A stretch of DNA of 64,000 nt, from the NCBI RefSeq assembly GCF_013004105.1, contig NZ_CP053085.1, positions 2,480,001 to 2,544,000 of the forward strand, in the 5' to 3' direction. This DNA is from Gemmatimonas groenlandica. Lineage in GTDB: Bacteria > Gemmatimonadota > Gemmatimonadetes > Gemmatimonadales > Gemmatimonadaceae. The notes below the pieces were generated by a model, which was not told the DNA's origin, made no database searches, and worked only from the letters and a program-made list of their open reading frames with translations. The position numbers and the translations under genes are program-made. This document shows positions 10,547-27,828 of this stretch, one piece after another. The first letter of the stretch is position 1, and the number at the start of each line of letters is the position of its first letter.

Positions 10547-11880
10547 TTGCGGTCTCCCATCGTCGGGTCATGCAGCGGCTTGAGCTTGCGCCAACCATAG
10601 ACCGCCGTGAATCGCCAGTCCTGATACCGCCGGTTCGTGGCGGCAGGGGGCTCCATGATGTAGCGACCGGCGATGCCTTCGGCGAGGAAGACGAATCCGT
10701 GACCCGGCCGCAGCGCGACGCCACCACCGATTTCAGCCGCGCGATTGAAAAAATCCGCCCGACTGTCGTACCCCACCCAACCGCGGGCGAAGAAATCGAC
10801 GGCCTTGGTGGCGAGCGATCCTACGCGGAATCCTTCTCGCAGCTGCATGTACCCGATCACGTTCTTGTCGAAACGCTCGTACCAGCTCACGTCGCCCGAA
10901 AGATCGGTGAGCAGACGCACGTTGGCGCCGTCACCAAGCTGCAGTTCGTGCGCGAGGATCACGTACGCGCCCGCACGGATGTCGCGCGTCCACGAATTCT
11001 CGGCGCCGGAGAGCAGCGATCGCGCGCCGCCCGCTTCGGCGTAGAACCAGATCGGACCGCGCGCCGGTCGCACGCGCACGCCGCCGGCGAGGATCGCGGC
11101 ATTGTCGCTGAGTACCCGCGACTGAAGGCCGCCCGACGATTTCGAATCACGTGTCACGCGGAGCGACGTATACAGCGCTTGGCCCCAGGAACTGCCGCTC
11201 TCGATCCCGAGCCGCGTGAACCCGGTGGCAATCGTGTTCTTGAATCGCGTCTGATAGAACGGCGCGATGTAGCCTTCGGAAAAATACGACGTGCCGGGGC
11301 CCTGCTTGACGCGCAACGCGCGCTGCGCCGGCATCGAGACGACGGTGTCTTCGGCCAGCGACGCCGCCTTGAACGCGGCGAGCGCACTCTTTTCGCGACC
11401 GACGTCGTCGTACAGATAGCCGAGCGCCAGATGGTCGACCGGCGTGAGTCCGCTGGTCGTCTTCGCGATGCCCTCGAACGCCGTGATGGCTTCGCGCGTG
11501 CGCTTGAGACTGATCAGCACGTAGCCAAGCTGTCGATGGACTTCGGGGCGCGACGCGTCGCGATCGACGCCTTGACGCAGATAGTCGGCCGCGCGCGGTC
11601 GATCACCACCGGCGAGCGCGAGATAGCCGAGTTCGATTCGCGGCAGCGCCTGACTCGTGTCGGCGGCAATCGCCTGCTCGAAACTCAGTCGGGCGGCGGC
11701 CGTGTCGCCGCGCGCTTTGGCGGCGTAGCCCACATTCAGGGCAGCAGTGTAGCGCTCAGCAGGAGTGCCCTGAGCACGAGCCGGTGCCGCAGCCAGACAG
11801 ACGAGTGCGACCGCAAGGGTCACTCTCGATGCCCGAACGCGACGGCGCGACGGCTCCGGAGAGTCGGAGAGGAGCGGCAA
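10543..11880 (-). CDS. nfrA: NfrA-like TPR/outer-membrane beta-barrel protein
   Basis: This 445-residue exported protein has an Arg-rich n-region, a hydrophobic segment and an ALA-type signal-peptidase site (APARA/QG, ~36-37). TPR-like helical repeats cover about 40-190 (for example GYAAKARGDTAAARLSFEQA). The rest, with alternating aromatic/polar strands and a terminal aromatic-basic stretch, fits an outer-membrane barrel, as in the NfrA C-terminal domain. E. coli NfrA is about twice as long because it has more TPRs. By analogy it would export the NfrB-made glycan through the outer membrane. The start is uncertain: the first codon is TTG at 11880 and a GTG alternative lies about 20 codons in. 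It overlaps nfrB by 4 nt. Confidence 0.78.
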   Translation of the reverse strand: MPLLSDSPEPSRRRVRASRVTLAVALVCLAAAPARAQGTPAERYTAALNVGYAAKARGDTAAARLSFEQAIAADTSQALPRIELGYLALAGGDRPRAADYLRQGVDRDASRPEVHRQLGYVLISLKRTREAITAFEGIAKTTSGLTPVDHLALGYLYDDVGREKSALAAFKAASLAEDTVVSMPAQRALRVKQGPGTSYFSEGYIAPFYQTRFKNTIATGFTRLGIESGSSWGQALYTSLRVTRDSKSSGGLQSRVLSDNAAILAGGVRVRPARGPIWFYAEAGGARSLLSGAENSWTRDIRAGAYVILAHELQLGDGANVRLLTDLSGDVSWYERFDKNVIGYMQLREGFRVGSLATKAVDFFARGWVGYDSRADFFNRAAEIGGGVALRPGHGFVFLAEGIAGRYIMEPPAATNRRYQDWRFTAVYGWRKLKPLHDPTMGDRK

Positions 11881-11991
11881 TGGAACAGGGGACAGGGACT
11901 ACCCGCGAACCGAATCCTACTGGTCGGATTGAGCGGTCCCTGGCTGGGCCCGCCGATTCTCGGGATGTTGACTGGATGACAATACCAGCAG

Positions 11992-12017
11992 TGTGACGTT
12001 CTGCGATAGACGTCACA
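11992..12017. promoter_or_regulatory. Perfect 8-bp inverted repeat upstream of nfrA
   Basis: TGTGACGT (11992-11999) and ACGTCACA (12010-12017) form a perfect inverted repeat with a 10-bp spacer, about 110 bp upstream of the nfrA start. The symmetry and spacing suggest an operator for a dimeric regulator. The spacing between the TGTGA and TCACA cores is 16 bp, not the 6 bp of a CRP/FNR site, so I do not name the regulator. Confidence 0.45.
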
Positions 12018-12100
12018 ACGTCAGGCAAGGTCACCGTCAGCAGATTTCCTGTCCCAGCACACATGCGGGCTAGCCCACACCTACCGCGCAGTGTGATAGC

Positions 12101-12116
12101 GCCATCATGTGATGGC
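12101..12116. other. Short palindrome after the lipoprotein gene
   Basis: GCCATCATGTGATGGC forms a 6-bp stem with loop ATGT, starting 20 nt after the lipoprotein stop. No T tract follows on the minus strand, so it is a weak terminator at best. Read-through from the riboswitch-led transcript into nfrA therefore remains possible. Confidence 0.35.
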
Positions 12117-12135
12117 CCTCACCAGCGGTTTCGCG

Positions 12136-12936
12136 CTAGAGCGCCCGCACGGAATGCACCTTCACCGTCGCATCCTCGGCATAGATGCCGATGCGCCCCT
12201 GCCGATACGGGCTCTCCTGATCACGGAGCCGTATGATCTCATGGCCATCGACGAACACCGCGATCGCTTCATCGACCTGAACGATCGTGACATCATAGGT
12301 TCGGCCGATCGGGAAGGTCTGCTCCGAGCCCGAGCCCAGGAACCGCTGGCCACCCGGGTAGGCCGGATCGCGCTTGCCGAGTTCCCACCCGTTGGGCTTC
12401 GGGATGAAGTAGTAGAACCGCTGATCGTCGGTATACTGCCAGATGACCCACCCGACTTCCCAGGGGTTCGGGGTGCCGTTTCGCAACTGTGCCGTCGTCT
12501 CGAGGCGGGTATGCATCACCAGGCGACTGCCGTACTGCGGACCGAGCACCATCGGCGCGTGGGTCATATAGTCCTTCTGCGCCGCCTTTGGGCCCATCGC
12601 GAGCGACGCCTGCCGTCCTTCGCCGTCTACGGCCACACAACCGTATCCATCGAAGCGCACGGTCCACGACCCGAAGTCTTCGCCTTGCGTCAGGCACTCC
12701 GGGCGGACGGTCGGGAAGTCGATGCGGGGGAGGCGATTGGCGTAGCGGAGCACGGCCAGCTGCGACGCCGCGTCGTTACGCATCGATGGTCCGGAGACCA
12801 TCGCATCCAGGGACACCTGACTGCCACCGCTGGGGTCCAGCGCCGTCGTCGGGTTGGCCGACCGGCAGGATGCCAGCAACAGCATCGCCCCAGCGAGCGC
12901 GATGAGTCGGGTGTGCGACATCGCACGATTGAGCAC
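12136..12936 (-). CDS. Riboswitch-controlled lipoprotein with jelly-roll/LamG-like domain
   Basis: I prefer the GTG at 12936 (266 residues) because GGAG at 12942-12945 sits 5 nt before it; the ATG at 12921 has no good Shine-Dalgarno. Either start gives a lipoprotein signal, RLIALAGAMLLLASC, with the lipobox Cys at about residue 25. The mature part (~100-266) resembles a concanavalin/laminin-G-type beta-sandwich of the 3-keto-disaccharide-hydrolase (DUF1080) style: FGSWTVRFDGYGC, EVGWVIWQYTDDQRFYYFIP, TYDVTIVQVDEAIAVFVDG and GRIGIYAEDA. Such folds bind or cleave glycans. I see no catalytic signature and call it a probable glycan-binding partner of the NfrAB system. A c-di-GMP-I aptamer lies in its 5' leader. 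Confidence 0.8.
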   Translation of the reverse strand: MLNRAMSHTRLIALAGAMLLLASCRSANPTTALDPSGGSQVSLDAMVSGPSMRNDAASQLAVLRYANRLPRIDFPTVRPECLTQGEDFGSWTVRFDGYGCVAVDGEGRQASLAMGPKAAQKDYMTHAPMVLGPQYGSRLVMHTRLETTAQLRNGTPNPWEVGWVIWQYTDDQRFYYFIPKPNGWELGKRDPAYPGGQRFLGSGSEQTFPIGRTYDVTIVQVDEAIAVFVDGHEIIRLRDQESPYRQGRIGIYAEDATVKVHSVRAL

Positions 12937-12941
12937 TGCAA

Positions 12942-12945
12942 CTCC
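12942..12945 (-). promoter_or_regulatory. Shine-Dalgarno that sets the GTG start of the lipoprotein
   Basis: GGAG on the minus strand, 5 nt before GTG 12936. It lies about 14 nt past the end of the riboswitch aptamer, within the short self-complementary CCGCTCGCGG run. Its accessibility is a plausible output of the switch (inference). Confidence 0.55.
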
Positions 12946-12958
12946 GCGAGCGGGTTCG

Positions 12959-13044
12959 TTCGGTAACTCGGCCGGCTGACGTGGCGGACCACGTGTAAGC
13001 CCCGGAGCTTTGCGTCCCCGACTTCCGTCGGGTTTGCCGTTTCG
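12959..13044 (-). promoter_or_regulatory. Cyclic di-GMP-I (GEMM) riboswitch aptamer
   Basis: Read on the minus strand, this has every conserved block of the GEMM-I aptamer. ACGGCAAACC is followed by a 6-bp stem CCCGAC/GTCGGG capped by a GNRA loop (GGAA). Then comes GGGGACGCAAAGC, then a second stem (CCGGGGC... ACGTGG-TCCG-CCACGT ...GCCGG), and finally GAGTTACCGAAC. The ligand-contacting bases map as G20 at 13037, A47 at 13010 and C92 at 12963. G at position 20 favours c-di-GMP; the cGAMP-preferring GEMM-Ib class usually has A. The aptamer ends about 22 nt before the lipoprotein GTG start, and no T-tract terminator intervenes, so control of translation initiation is likely. It begins downstream of the rpsLG terminator. 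Confidence 0.9.
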
Positions 13045-13166
13045 CGACCTCGGTAGTGAGGCAGCGCACCACATCAAGTTGACGCGGCCATTTCAGGCGG
13101 GCAACGCTTCATGCCGTGCGTAAAACAACGCGGCCGAACCTGTGACGATGCCCACCCTGAAACGAC

Positions 13167-13194
13167 AACTGCCTCGGGATATCCCGAGGCAGTT
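13167..13194 (-). terminator. Terminator of the rpsL-rpsG operon
   Basis: A perfect 12-bp stem (AACTGCCTCGGG/CCCGAGGCAGTT) with loop ATAT starts 25 nt after the rpsG stop. On the minus strand it is followed by GTCGTTT, a weak U-rich tail. It separates ribosomal transcription from the riboswitch-led glycan cassette. Confidence 0.8.
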
Positions 13195-13218
13195 GAAATA
13201 ATCGTGCCGGCTGTGTGA

Positions 13219-13685
13219 CTACCAGCGATAGTGCGCGAACGCCTTGTTGGCTTCGGCCATGCGATGCGTGTCTTCTTTCTTCTTGATCGCATTGCCTTCG
13301 CCACGGCTCGCGGCGAGTACTTCGGCGGCCAGCTTCTCGGCCATCGACTTCTCGTTACGGTCGCGCGAATACCCGATGAGCCAACGCATGGCGAGGGCGG
13401 ACCGGCGATCCTGACGGACTTCGACCGGCACCTGGTACGTGGCGCCACCAACACGGCGGCTCTTCACTTCGACCACCGGCTTGAGGTTGTTCAACGCCTG
13501 CTTGAACACGCCCACGCCCGGCTGGCTGGTCTTGGCCTCAACAATGTCCATCGCGCCATAGAAGATGCCTTCGGCGGTGGACTTCTTACCCTGAATCATC
13601 AGGTTGTTGATGAACTTCGAGACGGTCTGGCTGTCGTAGCGTGCGTCAGGAAGGATGGTGCGCTTTACTGCACTTTTGCGGCGGC

Positions 13686-13689
<4 letters not shown>
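13219..13689 (-). CDS. rpsG: 30S ribosomal protein S7
   Basis: S7 nucleates the 30S head and contacts E-site tRNA. The 156-residue protein begins [20 protein letters not shown] and has the S7 signature region [22 protein letters not shown] plus [14 protein letters not shown]. Its ATG overlaps the rpsL stop by 4 nt. Unlike the usual str operon, fusA does not follow: a terminator ends transcription 25 nt downstream. Confidence 0.98.
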
Positions 13690-14102
<413 letters not shown>

Positions 14103-14215
14103 TCTAGGATGGTTGCCCGGACGGCCTGGCCGGCCGGGTGTTCGAACTCCGACATCTACGTGGATCGCCGCAGCCAGAGGTACTGGAGGCCACGGCGGCA
14201 CGGAACAGAACCCTA

Positions 14216-14244
14216 AGCTTAGTCCGGGTCGGCGGGTGGGTCAA
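14216..14244 (-). promoter_or_regulatory. Putative promoter of rpsL-rpsG
   Basis: On the minus strand TTGACC (14239-14244) is separated by 17 bp from TAAGCT (14216-14221), about 115 nt upstream of the rpsL ATG. The -35 match is strong and the -10 moderate. It is the only well-spaced sigma-70-type pair I see in the gap between rpsL and the upstream lipoprotein gene. Confidence 0.5.
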
Positions 14245-14277
14245 CCGGGTCCGGCAAGCTCCCGCGAGCCGGGCGGA

Positions 14278-14898
14278 CTACTTGGCGGCGACTTTGGCCT
14301 TGACCAGGTCGGCGATCTTCTTTTCCAAGGCGCCCATCGACGAGCAGCGCACGTCGCTGCTGGCGGCCGTGGTGGCGTTCTTCCCTGTTCCCTCGAGCGT
14401 GGTTTGGACGACACTCCCGCCGGCGTCGTTCGGGATGATGCGCGACTTCACCGTCAGCAGGAGCTGGTAGGTTTCCGCGTTCGGCATGCCCGAGTCCCCG
14501 CCGCAGTCCAGCGCCCGCATCGTCGGCACATCGCCGATCCGGCGGCGCACCCGGTACGCGTTGTTTCCGATCGTCCGCGTCTGCTGGTTCAACTCGGTGA
14601 CCGGAATCGTGAGCGAGGCATAGGCTTCCTGCAGCGCCGCCCAGGCTTTCTCGACGGGCGCGTTGATCAGGACGCTATTGACCTCCGTGGTCGAGACCAT
14701 GTTGATCCCGGTGGCGGAGCCTTGCGCGTTCTGAATGACCGCCGTCTGCACGCTACTGGTTCCGAAGTCCCCGCTCTTGCTGGCGGACTTGCTTGCGCAG
14801 CCCGTCATCGCGGCGAGCAACACAGCCGCGGAAAGCACCACCGAGACACGACGCCCGGCATCGCGGTGAATCGCCAGCAGACGTTTCGACGTAATCAT
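14278..14898 (-). CDS. Lipoprotein of unknown function
   Basis: This is a 206-residue protein starting at ATG 14898, with GGAG about 8 nt upstream; an in-frame extension to 15051 lacks homology-like features. The N-terminus is a lipoprotein signal with lipobox LAAMTGC (Cys at about residue 33). The mature part includes a START/Bet v1-like stretch (INAPVEKAWAALQEAYASL) that often marks ligand-binding or membrane-stress proteins, but I cannot assign a function. It is divergent from the Ser/Thr kinase at 15072, with a 173-nt shared upstream region, and lies between rpoC and rpsL. Confidence 0.75.
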   Translation of the reverse strand: MITSKRLLAIHRDAGRRVSVVLSAAVLLAAMTGCASKSASKSGDFGTSSVQTAVIQNAQGSATGINMVSTTEVNSVLINAPVEKAWAALQEAYASLTIPVTELNQQTRTIGNNAYRVRRRIGDVPTMRALDCGGDSGMPNAETYQLLLTVKSRIIPNDAGGSVVQTTLEGTGKNATTAASSDVRCSSMGALEKKIADLVKAKVAAK

Positions 14899-15071
14899 TG
14901 GGGACTCCGCGGCATCGCTGCCGGCTCCTTCGGGTGTCTTAACAGCGGGACTGGGGTAACGTACCTGAGGGTAGGAAGGTGCGCTAATCAGGTCCCGAGT
15001 CACCTCCGGTGGTAGACTGGAGGGTGACGCGCAGTGACCACACCGGACCATTGGTTTTCCGTGAGAATGCC

Positions 15072-17006
<1,935 letters not shown>

Positions 17007-17019
17007 CTCGATACTGACA

Positions 17020-17061
17020 ACTCGCGACTCGCGACTCACGACTCACGACTCACGACTCACG
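17020..17061. repeat. Tandem 7-bp repeat (ACTCRCG x6)
   Basis: Six contiguous 7-bp units: two ACTCGCG, then four ACTCACG, starting 14 bp after the kinase stop and followed by ACTCAGTACTCAGT. It lies just outside the left arm of the inverted-repeat element. The unit and the following AGTACT-rich run recur in inverted form on the right side (AGTACTGAGTACT at about 17673-17687), so the outer flanks may be part of the element's footprint. Confidence 0.85.
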
Positions 17062-17087
17062 ACTCAGTACTCAGTGTTCAGAGTTCT

Positions 17088-17150
17088 GGCGTCAGACTGG
17101 GTATAGTGGTCAGCTTTCAGCAACGACAGTCCACAGTGCCGAGCGGGTTT
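17088..17150 (+). repeat. Left 63-bp inverted-repeat arm
   Basis: Begins GGCGTCAGACTGGGTATAGT and ends GCCGAGCGGGTTT. It matches the reverse complement of 17595-17657 at 61 of 63 positions; the mismatches are at arm positions 28 and 40. Confidence 0.95.
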
Positions 17151-17224
17151 AATGGGGCGTGGCGAGGGTATCGTGTGCGTACGAATGGTCACGCAGTGGC
17201 TGGCGAGGATGGTATGCTCGCTCT

Positions 17225-17593
17225 ATGCCGAACAATCCGAACAACCTCCTCGTGCTCGCGCGGGCGCGCGCGCTTGCGGTCGACCTCCATCGCGCGGTGG
17301 AGCGGCGGGAGCGGCTGATCGGCAGAGCGTCGCCTGGCCTGCGCAATCAGATGCTCCGCGCATCGATGTCGATTCCGCTCAACATCGCCGAGGGCGCGGG
17401 GAAGGATACGCGCGCCGAGTTCGCGCAATTCGTGGGTCACGCCATTGGGTCCGCCAATGAAGTCGAGCAGCAGATGCTCCTCGCCTAGGCGTTGGCGCTG
17501 TTCGACGTCGAGATCGACCCACTCCTCGATGAGTGTCGCGAAATCCGCATGATGCTGTACGGATTGCGCAAACGTCTGCAGAGTATCGACTAG
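17225..17593 (+). pseudogene. Four-helix-bundle protein (23S rRNA IVS family), interrupted by an in-frame TAG
   Basis: The ORF begins MPNNPNNLLVLARARALAVD and shows the family pattern: paired helices, a conserved RASMSIPLNIAEGAG turn, then RAEFAQFVGHAIGSANEVEQQ. An in-frame TAG (17486-17488) stops it after 87 residues. The same frame then continues for a further ~34 residues of good family-like sequence (ALFDVEIDPLLDECREIR... RLQSID) to a TAG at 17591-17593. Without the internal stop the product would be about 122 residues, the normal family length. It is either a recent nonsense mutation or, less likely, a recoded stop. The family is related to the Avd accessory proteins of diversity-generating retroelements. 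Confidence 0.8.
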
Positions 17594-17594
17594 G

Positions 17595-17657
17595 AAACCC
17601 GCTCGGCACTGTGGACTTTCGTTGCTGAACGCTGACCACTATACCCAGTCTGACGCC
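17595..17657 (-). repeat. Right 63-bp inverted-repeat arm
   Basis: Inverted copy of 17088-17150 (61/63 identity). It starts 1 nt after the final TAG of the four-helix-bundle ORF. Confidence 0.95.
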
Positions 17658-17708
17658 TGAATTCAGACCAGAGAGTACTGAGTACTGGGTTTTGAGTTTT
17701 CAGTTTTG

Positions 17709-17743
17709 AGTTGCCAGTTGCCAGTTGCCAGTTGCCAGTTGCC
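17709..17743. repeat. Tandem 7-bp repeat (AGTTGCC x5)
   Basis: Five perfect contiguous copies of AGTTGCC, preceded by looser TTTTGAGTTTTCAG units, between the inverted-repeat element and the rpoC terminator. Same period as the tandem repeat on the left flank (17020-17061), with a different unit. Confidence 0.9.
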
Positions 17744-17750
17744 AGACGCA

Positions 17751-17780
17751 AAAAGGGCGGCCCTTGCGGGCCGCCCTTTT
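17751..17780 (-). terminator. Strong intrinsic terminator downstream of rpoC
   Basis: AAAAGGGCGGCCC and GGGCCGCCCTTTT pair perfectly (13 bp) around loop TTGC. The A and T runs make it effective in both directions. It begins 17 nt after the rpoC stop and ends the long rpmG-to-rpoC transcription unit. Confidence 0.92.
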
Positions 17781-17797
17781 CTATCCGTCGTCAGCGA

Positions 17798-22129
<4,332 letters not shown>

Positions 22130-22131
22130 GA

Positions 22132-26694
<4,563 letters not shown>

Positions 26695-26757
26695 ATCCTT
26701 AGGGGCTCACCCGCGTACGGGGCGCACCGAATCCGGCGAGACCGGAGGCGCAAAGCG

Positions 26758-26794
26758 CTCCGTCCCCGACGGAGCCGGTCACTTTTCGGTGACC
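26758..26794 (-). other. Paired hairpins in the rplL-rpoB gap
   Basis: Two perfect stems lie side by side in the 165-nt gap: CTCCGTC/GACGGAG (26758-26774, loop CCC) and GGTCAC/GTGACC (26777-26794, loop TTTTCG). A third GC-rich CTCCCC/GGGGAG pairing follows. The rplL-rpoB gap carries an attenuator and an RNase III site in E. coli, so this is a plausible partial terminator or processing site. Confidence 0.5.
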
Positions 26795-26859
26795 AGCTCC
26801 CCCGGGGAGGAGCGTTACAACGACGGAACTGCAGTTAAAACGGCGATCGGTCGACAGCC

Positions 26860-27243
26860 TTACTTGACTTCGACGGTCGCGCCCTCGGCCTCGAGCTTGG
26901 CCTTGATCGCGGCAGCTTCGTCCTTCGTGACGTTTTCCTTCACGGCCTTCGGCGCGCCGTCCACCAGGTCCTTGGCTTCCTTCAGGCCCAGGCCGGTCAG
27001 CTCGCGCACGACCTTGATGACCTGGATCTTCTTGCCGCCGGCTTCCTTGAGGATGACCGCGAACTCCGTCTGCTCTTCCACTGCGGCCGCCGGGGCCGCC
27101 GCGCCGCCGCCGCCCGCCGCAACTGCGGCGATCGTGACGTTGAACTTCGTCTTGAACGCTTCGATGAGCTCCGACAGATCGATGACGCTCATCGCGCCGA
27201 TCGCGTCGAGGATCTCGTCCTTGCTCAGGGTCGTGTTAGCCAT
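26860..27243 (-). CDS. rplL: 50S ribosomal protein L7/L12
   Basis: L7/L12 forms the ribosomal stalk that recruits translational GTPases. The 127-residue protein has an N-terminal dimerisation helix ([20 protein letters not shown]), an Ala/Gly-rich hinge (about residues 38-52) and the C-terminal domain with [20 protein letters not shown]. It lies 66 nt downstream of rplJ. Confidence 0.98.
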   Translation of the reverse strand: MANTTLSKDEILDAIGAMSVIDLSELIEAFKTKFNVTIAAVAAGGGGAAAPAAAVEEQTEFAVILKEAGGKKIQVIKVVRELTGLGLKEAKDLVDGAPKAVKENVTKDEAAAIKAKLEAEGATVEVK

Positions 27244-27309
27244 GGTCGTACTCTCCGTAAATGCCCCCCAGGGAGCCTGGGGCGTGTGATCAGGCGAACG
27301 CCTGGGGAC

Positions 27310-27813
27310 TTAGTTGGAGCCTTCGAGCTGCGTCTTGCGGGCGTCGAGGGCGAGGGCAAACATCATCGGGATGCTGTTGAGGTAGCCAGCGAAGATCGAC
27401 AGAGCTTCGTCGCGCGTCGGGAGCGAGGCCAACTTCTTGACCATCGCTTCGTCTACGGCGTTGCCCTCATAGATCCCGCCCTTCACGGACGGCCGCTGAT
27501 CGTTCTCCTTGGCAAAATCGGAGAGGACCTTGGCCGCAGTGATGCCATCCTTGGCCACCACCACCCCCGTCGGGCCCTTCAGACGCTGGGACACCAGCCC
27601 GCTCTCGTTAACCGCACGGAGCGCCAGCGTGTTCTTGATCACGACGTACTCGACACCGGCCTTCTTCAGGCGGCGTCGGAGATCCGTCATGCGCTTCACG
27701 TTCAAACCGGTGAAGTCGGTGTAAAACAGTGCCTGCGCCGATCCAAGCTTCGCGCTCAAACCGTCGACGAGGAGCTGCTTATCGCTCTTCTTGGCCTTGG
27801 CCTTTGCTTTCAT
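27310..27813 (-). CDS. rplJ: 50S ribosomal protein L10
   Basis: L10 anchors the L7/L12 dimers on the ribosome. The 167-residue protein shows ALFYTDFTGLNVKRMTDLR, VIKNTLALRAVNESG and the C-terminal helix that binds L12. It begins with a Lys/Ala-rich MKAKAKAKKSD. It starts 15 nt after rplA, leaving no room for the long L10 leader of enterobacteria, so autoregulation would have to act within rplA or elsewhere. Confidence 0.97.
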   Translation of the reverse strand: MKAKAKAKKSDKQLLVDGLSAKLGSAQALFYTDFTGLNVKRMTDLRRRLKKAGVEYVVIKNTLALRAVNESGLVSQRLKGPTGVVVAKDGITAAKVLSDFAKENDQRPSVKGGIYEGNAVDEAMVKKLASLPTRDEALSIFAGYLNSIPMMFALALDARKTQLEGSN

Positions 27814-27828
27814 GGTTGCGTCTCCCTC

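Larger units (their letters stand above)
17088..17657 (+). mobile_element. IVS-like element: 63-bp inverted repeats around a four-helix-bundle ORF
   Basis: The 570-bp unit is bounded by 63-bp arms (17088-17150 and 17595-17657) that are inverted copies with only 2 mismatches. Between them lies an ORF of the TIGR02436/PF05635 four-helix-bundle family, named for the protein encoded in 23S rRNA intervening sequences. rRNA IVSs have the same architecture (complementary ends forming a stem, optional S23-type ORF), but here the unit sits in ordinary intergenic DNA. The arms abut the ORF: its final stop ends one base before the right arm. A transcript would form a 63-bp stem, an evident RNase III substrate. 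No transposase is present; mobility is inferred from the structure. Confidence 0.7.

Noticed and set aside
11992-12017. A CRP/FNR site upstream of nfrA
   Set aside because: TGTGA and TCACA are present but separated by 16 bp instead of 6, so the classical site is excluded. It is kept only as an unassigned inverted repeat.
12018-12110. A sigma-54 promoter before nfrA
   Set aside because: Several GG...GC pairs occur, but with spacings of 9, 11 or 12 bp, not the required 10.
17020-17061. Short regular repeats as a possible CRISPR array
   Set aside because: Units are 7 bp and contiguous, with no spacers and no cas genes. This is a simple tandem repeat.
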